From NCBI GenBank assembly GCA_026418275.1, contig JAOABQ010000070.1:1-64000 (forward strand): a stretch of DNA of 64,000 nt. Reading direction: 5' to 3'. The DNA comes from Clostridia bacterium. Lineage in GTDB: Bacteria; Bacillota; Clostridia; Acetivibrionales; DSM-2933. Under the pieces are notes generated by a model. That model worked only from the letters and a program-made list of their open reading frames with translations. It searched no databases and had not been told where the DNA came from. Of the stretch, positions 8,926 through 18,333 are shown piece after piece (position 1 is the first letter of the stretch; the number at the start of each line of letters is the position of its first letter). The position numbers were made by a program, and so were the translations under genes.

Positions 8926-9750
8926 TTAATATTTTTCTTCAATACCGTCCCAATCCAAATCGTCCAAAAAACGCTCATCTTCCTTGATATCCTCAAAATT
9001 AACCTTTTCATTATTGCAAAACCAATTAAATTCACATACTTTGCAATGCTTCATATAAAGTGATTTATCAAACCGGTTAAAATCGTAATTCAATACATCT
9101 TTGATTTTTTCTGTCAATTGGATTCGAAAAGTCTCATGCATTTCTTCGTTGTACCGGATTTCAGCAATTAAATTGGGTTTTTCAGGCTGCCAATAACACA
9201 TTTTTATTTGATCGCAAGTAAAGGATTTCTTTAAAACATTCTTGCACTGTTCCCTCAAAACAAACATATATACAATAGTTTGTAAGCTCTCTCTAAGTTT
9301 TATTTCCTGACTTTTTATTCTCAAAACTGCATCTTTATGGTGTGTCTTCCAGTCCCAGATTTCCACAAGGCCATCCTTAATAATAATAAGGTCAAAGTTT
9401 GCTTCCAATTTTAATCCTGGGGTCACCATTCTTATTTTGTACTCAGGCAGGTACACAGTACCGGTCTCCAATGGAAATGCCTTTTTGAGCTCTATAAACC
9501 ACCGGTTGAGTTCTGCAAATTCTATTGTATCTTCATTCATACCCGGCTCTGTTCCACGGAAATACCGATATGCAAGCAAGTGAAACTTATTCCCCATCTC
9601 TACTCTTTTTTTGATGGTTTCATCAGGAAAACTATCCCACTTTAGGTTTTCAAGATACCTTTTCTTAAACTTCAGAGGACAGTTGGAAAACGTATTTAAT
9701 GAATATTGGGTGAATAAAAAGTGATGTTCATACCTTAAATCGCGAAGCAC
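8926..9750 (-). CDS. PD-(D/E)XK nuclease with Cas4/AddB-type Fe-S cysteines
   Basis: 274 residues, starting at GTG with AGGAGG 10 nt upstream; the start overlaps the helicase 3' end by 16 bp. Nuclease residues are visible as 'NFDLIII...VEIWDWKTHH' (D, then D-x-K) and a following QTIVYMF motif. One Cys near residue 23 (SNCPLKF) plus C-terminal C-K-V-C and a Cys six residues later (NWFC) match the four-Cys iron-sulfur arrangement of AddB, Cas4 and RecB-like nucleases. It probably processes DNA ends with the upstream helicase. I see no CRISPR genes, so a Cas4 role in adaptation is unlikely. Confidence 0.8.
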   Translation of the reverse strand: MLRDLRYEHHFLFTQYSLNTFSNCPLKFKKRYLENLKWDSFPDETIKKRVEMGNKFHLLAYRYFRGTEPGMNEDTIEFAELNRWFIELKKAFPLETGTVYLPEYKIRMVTPGLKLEANFDLIIIKDGLVEIWDWKTHHKDAVLRIKSQEIKLRESLQTIVYMFVLREQCKNVLKKSFTCDQIKMCYWQPEKPNLIAEIRYNEEMHETFRIQLTEKIKDVLNYDFNRFDKSLYMKHCKVCEFNWFCNNEKVNFEDIKEDERFLDDLDWDGIEEKY

Positions 9751-11984
9751 TTTTTATTCACCTCCTCTATATAACTTTTGAGTTGTATCAGATATCCGGA
9801 AGGTAAAACTTCGTTTTTCTTTCCTTGATTCATATGAAACCCGGACAAATAAAGGTATTCCTTTGCTCTTGTTATGCCGACATAAAGAAGCCTTGCTTTT
9901 TCAGAGATAGTCTCAATCTTGGATTCCATTACTGGGTCTCCCCCTTTATTCTCACCGGTAATCCTTTGTATTTCGGCCTTCAAAACTGCTTGAGGATTCT
10001 TAAAATCCTCCTTTAAAAACCAATATTCACCAATGAATTTATCATTTAAATCTACAGGAAAATCTGCAAAATTAAGCCCTCCCAGAAAGACAATATCCCA
10101 TTCCAGCCCCTTCGACTTATGATAAGTTGCTGCCGTCACAACACCGGGCTTTGGCTGGTAACCTTTTAATTCCCAAACAATACCTGCAAAAAAATTAAAC
10201 ATATTTTTAGGGTTTAAAAGTTCAAGGGCTAAGTCACTCAGCCTCCAATTGGGCTCCTGATTCATCAGATACCTGACATCGCCTGCTACTTTCTGGGCAA
10301 TGGCGCGCTCTTCCCTTCCAAAGTTCATTTTTTCAGATATATAAAGAATAAGCTTCTCAACAATTGTACTTGGAAACTCCAAGAAATCTCGGATTAAATC
10401 CAACTTTCCGGTAAAATCATGCCATATTTTTGAATGGAGCAATTCAACCGGAACTTCTTTGGCATCCATTTCCCCTCCCAGAGGATACAGTATTTTTTCA
10501 ACAGGATAGCTTTTAAGAAATTTACTAAGTATTTCCTTCTGGCCATCCCTCTTTGGCGTCTCCAACTCGGTATCCGAAATTTCTACATCATCGTATCGGT
10601 CGGTCAAAAAGCATTCGTTGATCATTTCTGAAAGTTTTTCTCCGCTTTCCGGAAGAGCAATAAAATCGATAATTCTCCCTAAAGTCCTCACAGTACTGTT
10701 TTTTTCCCGGGAAGTATTGTCAAGCTGCTCAAAAGGAATTCCCCATGATTCCAAAATTCTTATTATTTCTCTCATTTTCCACGAGGTTGGAATGAGAACA
10801 GCTACCGTCTTATCAGGAAACTTTTTCATCATATTCCAGGCTTCCTTTACTATTCCCCGTGCCTCTTCCTCCCATGAATTAAATATGCCCGCTTTAATTC
10901 CGTACTCAGGCGTTGTAGGATTTTTCCTTTCGTCATCCTCTCCAACAGGTTCTATAAACTGTGGAAGCAAGCTCTCCCGGCATGGGGGTACCGGATGGCT
11001 TTCTCTTACATATTTTACAAAGTAGTTTGCCAAATCAATAATTTCTTTTGAATTTCTACTGGACTGGGTTATGTGATAAACTACCGTTTTCGGATGATCG
11101 CAAAATTCCTTAAAGTATTTAAAATCGCTGCTGGTAAAACTTCCACAAATGGCCTGGTTGCTGTCTCCAACACGGAGCAGGTTTTCCCCTGCAATCATCG
11201 TTAAAATCTCACTTTGGATAAGGTTTGAGTCCTGCGCTTCATCCTCACATACATAGGTATATTTTTTTCGGTATTTGCCAAGTAGTGATTCGTCTTCCAT
11301 AAGCATTTTTTTTGCGTTGAACAACATATCATCAAAGTCAAGATAGCCTCTTACCTTTAATCTTCGGTCATAGAGTGCATAAACTTCCGCTGCACACTTT
11401 AAAATAGAGTCTTGGCTTAAGTTTATGCATTTTTCTAGGGCATCCTTAGAATTGATGCCTCTTGTTTTGAAAGCACCCATAGCTGTAAGCATAATACTGC
11501 AAAACTTATCATGCCAGTTTTTATATACTTGAGTAATTTGATTTGAACTCAGATAAGAATCCTCTATAAAGGACTTAAACCGGTCCTCGTATTTTCTTTT
11601 CCACTCATCAACCGAGTCACTGATCAACCGGTATTTGTTAACTTCATCGATGATTTCGAATTCTTCATTGGCTATGATAAGATCAGGCTTGTCCTTTATA
11701 ATTTGCAAACAAAGTCCATGGATGGTGGATACAACATAATCCTTACCTCCGACTATCCCCCTTTTTTGCAGTTCAGCTGCAATACGCTGCTTAAAATTGT
11801 TTACAGCCGTATTCATATAGGTCACAATTAAAATCTTTCCAGATCTGTTTAATCCCTGCGAAATCATTTCCGCCGCCCACAAGGAAAGACAGTGGGTCTT
11901 TCCCCCACCTGGAATTGCCGGTACAGCACAGTACCCGCCCTTATATTGTTCAACCAATTCCTTTTGCCCTTTTCTTAAGCCCAT
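9735..11984 (-). CDS. UvrD/PcrA-like superfamily 1 DNA helicase
   Basis: 749 residues. Walker A is AIPGGGKTHCL near residue 25, the Walker B-like motif is YVCEDEAQDSN (DEAQ), and the late motifs include KSKGLEWDIVFLGGL and LLYVGITRAKEYLYLSG. It is thus an SF1A 3'-5' helicase of the UvrD/Rep type, shorter than AddA and without a nuclease domain. The nuclease function is encoded separately by the overlapping downstream gene, giving a two-protein helicase-nuclease resembling a minimal AddAB. GGAGG is well placed before the ATG. First gene of the helicase-nuclease-recJ operon. Confidence 0.88.
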   Translation of the reverse strand: MGLRKGQKELVEQYKGGYCAVPAIPGGGKTHCLSLWAAEMISQGLNRSGKILIVTYMNTAVNNFKQRIAAELQKRGIVGGKDYVVSTIHGLCLQIIKDKPDLIIANEEFEIIDEVNKYRLISDSVDEWKRKYEDRFKSFIEDSYLSSNQITQVYKNWHDKFCSIMLTAMGAFKTRGINSKDALEKCINLSQDSILKCAAEVYALYDRRLKVRGYLDFDDMLFNAKKMLMEDESLLGKYRKKYTYVCEDEAQDSNLIQSEILTMIAGENLLRVGDSNQAICGSFTSSDFKYFKEFCDHPKTVVYHITQSSRNSKEIIDLANYFVKYVRESHPVPPCRESLLPQFIEPVGEDDERKNPTTPEYGIKAGIFNSWEEEARGIVKEAWNMMKKFPDKTVAVLIPTSWKMREIIRILESWGIPFEQLDNTSREKNSTVRTLGRIIDFIALPESGEKLSEMINECFLTDRYDDVEISDTELETPKRDGQKEILSKFLKSYPVEKILYPLGGEMDAKEVPVELLHSKIWHDFTGKLDLIRDFLEFPSTIVEKLILYISEKMNFGREERAIAQKVAGDVRYLMNQEPNWRLSDLALELLNPKNMFNFFAGIVWELKGYQPKPGVVTAATYHKSKGLEWDIVFLGGLNFADFPVDLNDKFIGEYWFLKEDFKNPQAVLKAEIQRITGENKGGDPVMESKIETISEKARLLYVGITRAKEYLYLSGFHMNQGKKNEVLPSGYLIQLKSYIEEVNKKCFAI

Positions 11985-12371
11985 AATCCTTCTCCTCCAT
12001 TAGTATATTATACCATCAACACCAAGGAGGTTAAACCTTAAAATAAAACCGCGGTGAAAGACTAAGATACTGTTTATGACAATTTCCTATCGTTATCAGT
12101 ATTCAACATAGTACATTTGATAAATACAATTGCTGTCAAAAGTAATTTCTTAATGTATGTAAAACACTGCTTTTTAGATCTCTCAGTGATAAGATTCAAA
12201 AGATACAGGAAAATAAAAAGGAAACAGGCTATTATTAAGACTGTTTCCAAACTCAAATTAAATGGCTCTATAGAAATTACGATAATCCAAACCATATGCT
12301 GACGCATAGATCAAAAAACATGCTGTAAGCAACCTTCAATGATTTAATTACCGCATTCTATTTTAATTTAT
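11985..12371. other. Intergenic region between helicase and chitinase
   Basis: About 390 bp. A 77-codon minus-strand frame (12074-12307) with a hydrophobic middle exists but has no ribosome-binding site and unconvincing composition, so I do not call it. The helicase promoter should lie in the right-hand part before 11985 on the minus strand; no clear boxes were identified. Confidence 0.4.
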
Positions 12372-14435
12372 TTACTGCTGTTTTTCCCAAATAGCAGGTA
12401 CAGATACCGGATCCCAACCTGTTATAGACTTATGGTCATAAATACATCTATAAACTGCGTTATTAAAGAGTACATACTGGCCCGCCTTATAGTCTACACC
12501 TACCGCCCAAGCAGGAGGAACAGGTGTCGGTGTCGGCGTGGGCTTTGGTGTATTTGTGGGTCTGGGTGTTGGTTTTGGTGTTGCTGTAGGCTCAGCTAAG
12601 CTAATTGAACCATAGCTTGCAGAGGACGTATTAAAATGATTTATAATTACAAGGATATCTGCCATATTGATAGCACCGTCTTTATTTAAATCAAAGAGTT
12701 CCACATATTTACCGTCACCGGCAGCACTATTGAAGTATCTAACCAATTCAACAACATCCGACATGTTGATGGCATTATCCTGCACACCTTCAATCGGCAT
12801 ATCTCCCGGCCACATCGTCAGCGGAGCTGCAGAAGTTCCTAATAAAACACTCTTTGTAAGAGCTACATTCTTAATCTCTCTGGTCATATATCCGGGTTTG
12901 CTTATTTTTATTGTAGCAGATGTATTTTCTGGAACCATACGGATTTCAAAATTGCCGTTTTCATCACTCACAGCGGATAATCCTGTTCCCACAACTTCTA
13001 TATTGAAGCCAGCCTTAATCACCGGTGCAGCAGTTTCCCCATAAACCAAATCAGGATGTATACTTCCCGCCACTCTATGCCCGGGCTCAGGTGTCGGAGA
13101 AGGCAATTGTTCGTGAAGTCTTGTATGTATAATATCTGTAAGTGTGGTTCCGCCTTTAGACGGGTAATCGCCGGTGAATTCCCAGAACATAATTCCACCC
13201 AGATCATTTTTCCACATATAATCAATTTTTGTATTCAGTGAAATCTCATCTTCATAGCTGTACATTTCTTTTAATGAGGCACTATATAAATAAGGTACGT
13301 TTCCAGATTTTACATCTCTGTATTTTACAAATTTAGAGTCGCCTTCCATTGCCTTTAGATGGTAAAAAGCATTTACCCCAGCAGGTACTCCACCATCCCA
13401 TTTTCCAGCAGCACCACCCAAGTGTTTAGCGAAAAGTCCGGGCAGCTGGGGATTGTTTCCGGGTTCTACCCCTCTCCAACCGCGGGAATAGTATGGAACA
13501 CCCATGGTTATCTTATCTTTAGGCACACCTATTTTGATATACTCCTGTACAGCCCAATCCGTATTATATTTGGTGCGTACATCAGGAGCATTGTCATACC
13601 ACTGGGGCTCATCAGGGCTTGCATAAAGAGGTGACTGGTTGCCTGTATATTGGTCCCAAGCACCGTGGAAATCGTAAGTCATAAGGTTCAAGAAGTCAAG
13701 GTATTTATGGTAAAGCTCAGGCTCGGTCCAGATAATTTTATCATATCCGGCAGGTGCAGCAATGGTCAACGGATAGTACTTGCCATCTGCTTTTCCTGCA
13801 GCATCCAGTTTTTCACGCAATTTTTGCAGCAATAATGTATAGTTGTGTTTATCTTCCGGACCCCCGACACAACCTGTATCATTCGGGTTATCCTGTTTAT
13901 CCGCAGGTCTGTTGTAATTTGGATATTCCCAGTCTATATCAATACCATCAAAGCCATAGCTACGGCAGAACTCCACACAGCTATCTGCAAATGTAGCTCT
14001 GGAGGCGTCTGTCAAGGAAATATCATGGAAATCATGAGATAATGTCCAACCTCCAACTGAGATCAGGACTTTGACTTCAGGATAATTGGCTTTAATTTTC
14101 TTAAATTGACCGAAGGTTCCCTTATAAGGTGAATTATAAGGTTCCCCGAAGGCCATTTGAAGTGCTGCCCACTCGTCGAAAACAGCAATCTTCCCTCCGC
14201 TGGTTTTTGCAAAAGCATAGTTGATATGCGTTATTTTTTCCCAGGGAATATGCTTAGGCTCATACATGTCATGGGCAGCGTACACACCCCATTCGGGGTA
14301 ATAGCCAACAATAAGCTTTTCCTTAAATTCCCTACTTTCTGATGCTGTAACAGTAACATAAGAAACAACGGAGACTAGAAACGCAAGTACACTTACCAGC
14401 GTCACAAGTCTTTTGAGACTCCTTTTTCTCAACAT
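12372..14435 (-). CDS. Cellulosomal GH18 chitinase with X-dockerin and chitin-binding module
   Basis: 687 residues. A signal peptide (1-31) is followed by a GH18 catalytic domain (about 38-445) with SVGGW (126-130) and the catalytic FDGIDIDWEYP motif, whose acid is Glu170. Next come an X-module (about 455-545) and a type II-like dockerin with two calcium loops (about 555-615; DNAINMSDVVELVRYFN and DLNKDGAINMADILVIINHFN, each written in part). A Thr/Pro linker and a C-terminal CBM5/12-type module (about 641-687, AWAVGVDYKAGQYVLFNN) end the protein. It should hydrolyse beta-1,4-GlcNAc chains within a cellulosome. GGAGGG lies 8 nt before the ATG. Beside the rsgI-sigI operon. Confidence 0.95.
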   Translation of the reverse strand: MLRKRSLKRLVTLVSVLAFLVSVVSYVTVTASESREFKEKLIVGYYPEWGVYAAHDMYEPKHIPWEKITHINYAFAKTSGGKIAVFDEWAALQMAFGEPYNSPYKGTFGQFKKIKANYPEVKVLISVGGWTLSHDFHDISLTDASRATFADSCVEFCRSYGFDGIDIDWEYPNYNRPADKQDNPNDTGCVGGPEDKHNYTLLLQKLREKLDAAGKADGKYYPLTIAAPAGYDKIIWTEPELYHKYLDFLNLMTYDFHGAWDQYTGNQSPLYASPDEPQWYDNAPDVRTKYNTDWAVQEYIKIGVPKDKITMGVPYYSRGWRGVEPGNNPQLPGLFAKHLGGAAGKWDGGVPAGVNAFYHLKAMEGDSKFVKYRDVKSGNVPYLYSASLKEMYSYEDEISLNTKIDYMWKNDLGGIMFWEFTGDYPSKGGTTLTDIIHTRLHEQLPSPTPEPGHRVAGSIHPDLVYGETAAPVIKAGFNIEVVGTGLSAVSDENGNFEIRMVPENTSATIKISKPGYMTREIKNVALTKSVLLGTSAAPLTMWPGDMPIEGVQDNAINMSDVVELVRYFNSAAGDGKYVELFDLNKDGAINMADILVIINHFNTSSASYGSISLAEPTATPKPTPRPTNTPKPTPTPTPVPPAWAVGVDYKAGQYVLFNNAVYRCIYDHKSITGWDPVSVPAIWEKQQ

Positions 14436-15446
14436 TTTTACTTCCCTCCTATTTTCCTTTCTCTCTTTCTAACTTCTATACTTTTTAATCCCCCTTACCT
14501 ATCACCCCTCCTTTCTTTTGCGGGGCATTAAAAATCAACTTAAACAATGCTTAAAAATATTTCTCTTAAACTCAGGAATTATGGAATAAAATGCTGCGAT
14601 AACCAAAATCCAAACAACCACATTTTTATAATTCATTAAAGCATTTACTTCATGCCAAATAAACGGTTGATATTATATCGGATTATTTACATTTCGAACG
14701 AAAGAAGAGCCACGAATAAAGAATGAATAGGCTGAAGAAAATAAAAGTGCAGGGGGACTCCAGGGTCTTTCTCCCCCCGCTAAATTAAATATTACCCATC
14801 ATATTCAGCTAATAGTATCTCGACAAAATCAAATATGTTACTAAAAGTTGACACAATGCAACAAATAAACAATATAAAATCAGTAAAAAAACAGTTATAT
14901 AATAGTATTTGATATGTAGCTTGTCTATTTCACCAAGCATTTAAAAATTTAATATATACTAACTCCCACTTTATAAACCACCATATTTGTTGCCGGACTT
15001 AATAGCTAAAATGTTGGGGTAGCTACAGGTATCATGCTGTGCATTAACTGTCACCTCGGCTGCATACTAAGCTGTCGTCCTGTTGTCGGCCCTGGTGCCG
15101 TCTTGATTTTAGCAATTATAGCTAAACCTGAATCCATCGCTGAAGCTGTCAACTGTGATGCGAACCATTGCTAGTGCGTCTAATACAGCTTAGGTTGTAT
15201 ATAATACACTAGCATAGATGAACCCCCGATGTAACATTGTTTGTCCTATAACTGCAAAACCGGGTATAGAGAGTCAACATCCATACCATTAATACTTTAT
15301 TTACATTTATTTATTCGAGCCATATAAACTTTTTTGGGGGGGTACCATATTTTTTTTTAATGGTTCCCCCCCCAAACAGTATAAAACACACATTTTAATA
15401 TAATTTTGAATCAATCAACCTTTTATAAACCTTGTGCCAGAACTTG
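14436..15446. other. 1-kb region between chitinase and rsgI, with an unexplained GC-richer block
   Basis: No intact gene. The part near the chitinase is its leader, with several G- and C-runs. From about 15040 to 15225 the composition becomes noticeably richer in G and C than the surrounding AT-rich sequence and reads like decayed coding sequence, with short open stretches in more than one frame. A 44-codon plus-strand frame from the ATG at 15032 is Cys-rich but lacks a ribosome-binding site. At 15333-15376 a strong hairpin with G7 and C8 runs follows rsgI. Confidence 0.5.
15333..15376. repeat. Poly-G/poly-C hairpin downstream of rsgI
   Basis: Left arm: TTT, seven G, then TACCAT. Right arm: ATGGTT, eight C, then AAA. 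One internal mismatch and an 11-nt A/T loop. No U tract follows on the minus strand, so it is not a standard terminator, though it could end rsgI transcription or protect the 3' end. Confidence 0.6.
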
Positions 15447-16928
15447 CTATTTTACAACTTCAATATCTAAAGTTGCAGTTGATTTACCATACTGGTTGAC
15501 CAACTCTCCTCTATACTTATAATTTCCTTTCGGCTTATTTTGCATATATACCGATGCAGTTTGCCTATGAGGTGAATTGTCTCTCATCGGCGTAGTATAT
15601 ACCAACACATCATTCTCATATAAATTAAAAACCGTACCGTTATTTCCCCACCACATATTCGCGGAAATTACATAATATGCTTCTCCATTCCAATTATTTA
15701 CTCCTAGCTCAATCTCCCCAGGTACACCAGTGGCCAGCGGCGGTTCAGTATTTTTTTCCGTTCCATCAAATGCCGGAGTTGAAACCGGGGATTCCGAAAC
15801 ACTTTTAAAAGGTGTTGGCGTCAAAGTTGGGACAGGTGTCCACGTTGCTTTCCCCACAGACGGCTCCTTCGTGTATTGTGCCGATGCCTCACGAGGTGCT
15901 TCCAAAGGTTTTTCAGTAGGTTCAGAATTTTCAGGCATATTAATTACCGGTTTAACATTTGTTGATGACTGTTTGCCATCCTCTGTGGAAGAATTTGCTG
16001 TTGAGGCATAAGAAACAGGATTGTTGTCATTCTTAGAGGAATCCTGTCCCCCTTTATCGCTTTCCTTCGTCGGTGTCGATGGCGGCGTATTTACAGCCTC
16101 TGTATTTGAATCATTCTCCTCACTATTATTTTCCTTCAATTGGGACGTATCCGCAACTAAAGGAGTTTTGGATTGATCGATGCCAAGGATTCCGAAAGCC
16201 TCTACGAGCCCTATCTTTTTTGCCTCGGCTATTGTTATGTTTATACCTTTATCTTTGGCAGTCTCATATATAAAGTATCTTCCCATTGATATTTTATTTT
16301 TGACAGCCATTTCTCTGCTGTCGGATGATACTAAAACAACTTGCCTGTCGATTTCATCATATCTTTTGTCAAAACCGCTTTCAATTACTTTTAATTTATT
16401 TAAAAAGACCTTTTCTTCATTTGCCTTATCTTTTCCGGATTCACATACTAAAGCTGAAATAAGAACCGTATTCCTCCGTTCTGAGCTTATAAATCCCATC
16501 TCGTGAGATTCTGATAAAACACTTTCCAAGGCTTTACTTAGATGCAACCCCTTAAAATTCAAATTCTTTAACAAATCTATTCCATCAGAGTTCATCGCCC
16601 TTGCCTCAATTACTACTTCCTCCCGGTTCAATGCAAGTTCAATACTTGGATTTATATCTACATCTACATATGCATAAACCTGATCCCGTGTAACTGCCCG
16701 AATGTAAAAGAACGAAAAAACAAGTACCAATAGTGCTGCAATTCCGGCAGCAACCCCCCAATACCTTTTTTGATTATTTTCTTCCTTACAGATATCCTCT
16801 ATACTAAACATGATTTGTTGGCCAATATACATTCCGGGGCATCTTTTAATGATGTAGAACCGACTGTCTTTTGTCATTATAAAAGCCCGTCTTCCTTCCA
16901 ATTCCAGTATTGTTCCAATATTATTCAA
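15447..16928 (-). CDS. rsgI: RsgI-like membrane anti-sigma factor with C-terminal sensor module
   Basis: 493 residues. Start: TTG at 16928, with AAGGAGG 8 nt upstream; it overlaps the sigI stop by 8 bp, implying translational coupling. From there the protein begins (M)NNIGTILELEGRRAFIMT, the expected RsgI N-terminal domain that holds SigI. A transmembrane helix (about 56-78) follows, then the extracellular RsgI middle domain (AYVDVDINPSIELALN), a Ser/Thr/Pro linker, and a C-terminal module of about 90 residues with ISANMWWGNNGTVFNLYEN. I recall similar 'NMWWG..G..W.LYENG' modules from chitinases and related hydrolases. Family members sense polysaccharide outside the cell and release SigI. An in-frame ATG 13 codons earlier lacks a site. 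Confidence 0.88.
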   Translation of the reverse strand: MNNIGTILELEGRRAFIMTKDSRFYIIKRCPGMYIGQQIMFSIEDICKEENNQKRYWGVAAGIAALLVLVFSFFYIRAVTRDQVYAYVDVDINPSIELALNREEVVIEARAMNSDGIDLLKNLNFKGLHLSKALESVLSESHEMGFISSERRNTVLISALVCESGKDKANEEKVFLNKLKVIESGFDKRYDEIDRQVVLVSSDSREMAVKNKISMGRYFIYETAKDKGINITIAEAKKIGLVEAFGILGIDQSKTPLVADTSQLKENNSEENDSNTEAVNTPPSTPTKESDKGGQDSSKNDNNPVSYASTANSSTEDGKQSSTNVKPVINMPENSEPTEKPLEAPREASAQYTKEPSVGKATWTPVPTLTPTPFKSVSESPVSTPAFDGTEKNTEPPLATGVPGEIELGVNNWNGEAYYVISANMWWGNNGTVFNLYENDVLVYTTPMRDNSPHRQTASVYMQNKPKGNYKYRGELVNQYGKSTATLDIEVVK

Positions 16929-17682
16929 GATCACCGCCTCCTTTCTCTGCATATTCAACATACCCATTAAGAATTTCCAACTTACTTTGGATTATTAATG
17001 TAACTGCAATAATAAATTTCCGGTTCCTTTCCAGGGTTTTTTTACTGACACTAACAATCTTCAGTAAATCAGAAATAGGCAACCTTTTACTCTTCTCTAA
17101 CTTTTTCATTAAAATTTCCTGATTTATAATCGATCGGGCAATATTTATGCACAACCGGATAGAATCCTTATGTTTTGGTGAATCAAATACAAGGTCTTTT
17201 AACGAAATACCGTATTCAGCTAAATGTTGTTTGAAAATAAATATTTCCTCAGAGGTTTCATCGTTATCAAGAAAGCTTATTCCTTGAATCTTTAAGAATT
17301 TCTCGTCTTCAATACCCTCATTCTCATCTGTGCTGGAAAAGTATGAAAATGGGTATGTTTTGCTGTTTTTTGTGTTTAACCTGATATAATCAATAATCCT
17401 CCATTTTATTACCTGATGTGAAAAATTATAAAAGTCGCCATTTTTACTCACATCAAATTTATCAATTGCTTCATTAAAAGCTAAAAGGCCTATACTATAT
17501 TCGTCATTCTCCTCATTTACATATGAATCCAAAACATGCCCAACAGTTTTTAAAATAAATATTTTATTCTCCACAATAAACTTTTCTCTTTGAAGCTTGT
17601 CCCCGTTACGAATCTTTATTAAGGTTTCAATCATCTCAGAATACTGGGGTTTACCTTTATTAAAAAGGTTAAATCTCAACAC
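16921..17682 (-). CDS. sigI: RNA polymerase sigma factor SigI
   Basis: 253 residues, starting at GTG with GGGAGG 8 nt upstream. The conserved SigI region 2 is visible: NDEYSIGLLAFNEAIDKFD and 'NFSHQVIKWRIIDYIR'. The C-terminal DNA-binding part includes LPISDLLKIVSVSKKTLERN, followed by RKFIIAVTLI. Clostridial cellulosome producers carry several SigI/RsgI pairs, each sensing a particular polysaccharide and controlling cellulosomal genes. The partner anti-sigma gene overlaps it by 8 bp. A candidate SigI-type promoter precedes it, suggesting autoregulation. Confidence 0.92.
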   Translation of the reverse strand: MLRFNLFNKGKPQYSEMIETLIKIRNGDKLQREKFIVENKIFILKTVGHVLDSYVNEENDEYSIGLLAFNEAIDKFDVSKNGDFYNFSHQVIKWRIIDYIRLNTKNSKTYPFSYFSSTDENEGIEDEKFLKIQGISFLDNDETSEEIFIFKQHLAEYGISLKDLVFDSPKHKDSIRLCINIARSIINQEILMKKLEKSKRLPISDLLKIVSVSKKTLERNRKFIIAVTLIIQSKLEILNGYVEYAEKGGGDLE

Positions 17683-17690
17683 AATTGTGT
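17679..17690. repeat. Palindrome over the sigI start codon
   Basis: A perfect 12-bp palindrome ACACAATTGTGT covers the GTG start and the spacer to the ribosome-binding site. It could be an operator or a weak RNA hairpin that limits translation; it could also be chance. Confidence 0.4.
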
Positions 17691-17706
17691 CCTCCCTGAT
17701 AATTTA

Positions 17707-17735
17707 TACGTATGAATTCTATAATTTTGAGGGGT
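17707..17735 (-). promoter_or_regulatory. Candidate SigI-dependent promoter of sigI
   Basis: On the minus strand, ACCCCTC (17735-17729) is followed after 18 nt by CGTA (17710-17707). SigI promoters are described as having a C-rich -35 box (ACCCCC-like) and a -10 box of the CGAA/CGTA type with about this spacing. It lies 25 bp before the sigI start. Autoregulation of sigI operons is known, so the match fits, but it is by eye. Confidence 0.5.
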
Positions 17736-18333
17736 AGATTACATTGTATTTACAAAATATAGTACAGCATTTGTCTTCCCGTGTCCAAATTCATTCTTTT
17801 AATTATAAAAACAAAAACCAAAACTTTAGTTGTACCCCAAAGTAATGGTTTAAATATTTTAGTTTTTAATAATACAAGTTACCAGTTAATTGAATTTAAG
17901 AAAACTTAACTCCCGGTTTGTATACAACGCAAAAAATCTCTTCTATTCCCATATTCTTAAGTCATCCCCTAAAACATTGGAGGTCTCTTAATACAATATA
18001 AGAGCTTTAGTATTTTATATATAAAAAGGGCTTTTCATAAATATTTAATCCATCCTCTTATATCATACGTAATTTTTTCATTCTGCACAACTCCTATATC
18101 CATTATAAATGATATTCCGGCATGAAATATATTAAAAATTCTCAAATTTCCCTGATATATTTTAAACCTTAAAAATAAAATTTCGTACTGTAGTAAATTT
18201 TCTGAACAATCCCCTTAAAATAATATATTATAATTTCACATCTTTATCTATTGTTTAACTTGTTATTTACTATATAATTTTGCCTAAACCCTTACCTCAA
18301 GCTGATAAAGGCAAAAGGGAACAAATGTATTAC

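Noticed and set aside
8926-9750. Cas4-like nuclease as a sign of a CRISPR-Cas locus
   Set aside because: No cas genes or direct-repeat array are visible in the window; linkage with a helicase and recJ favours a repair role.
12074-12307. 77-codon hydrophobic frame between helicase and chitinase
   Set aside because: No ribosome-binding site, an overlapping plus-strand frame of similar length, and no recognisable family.
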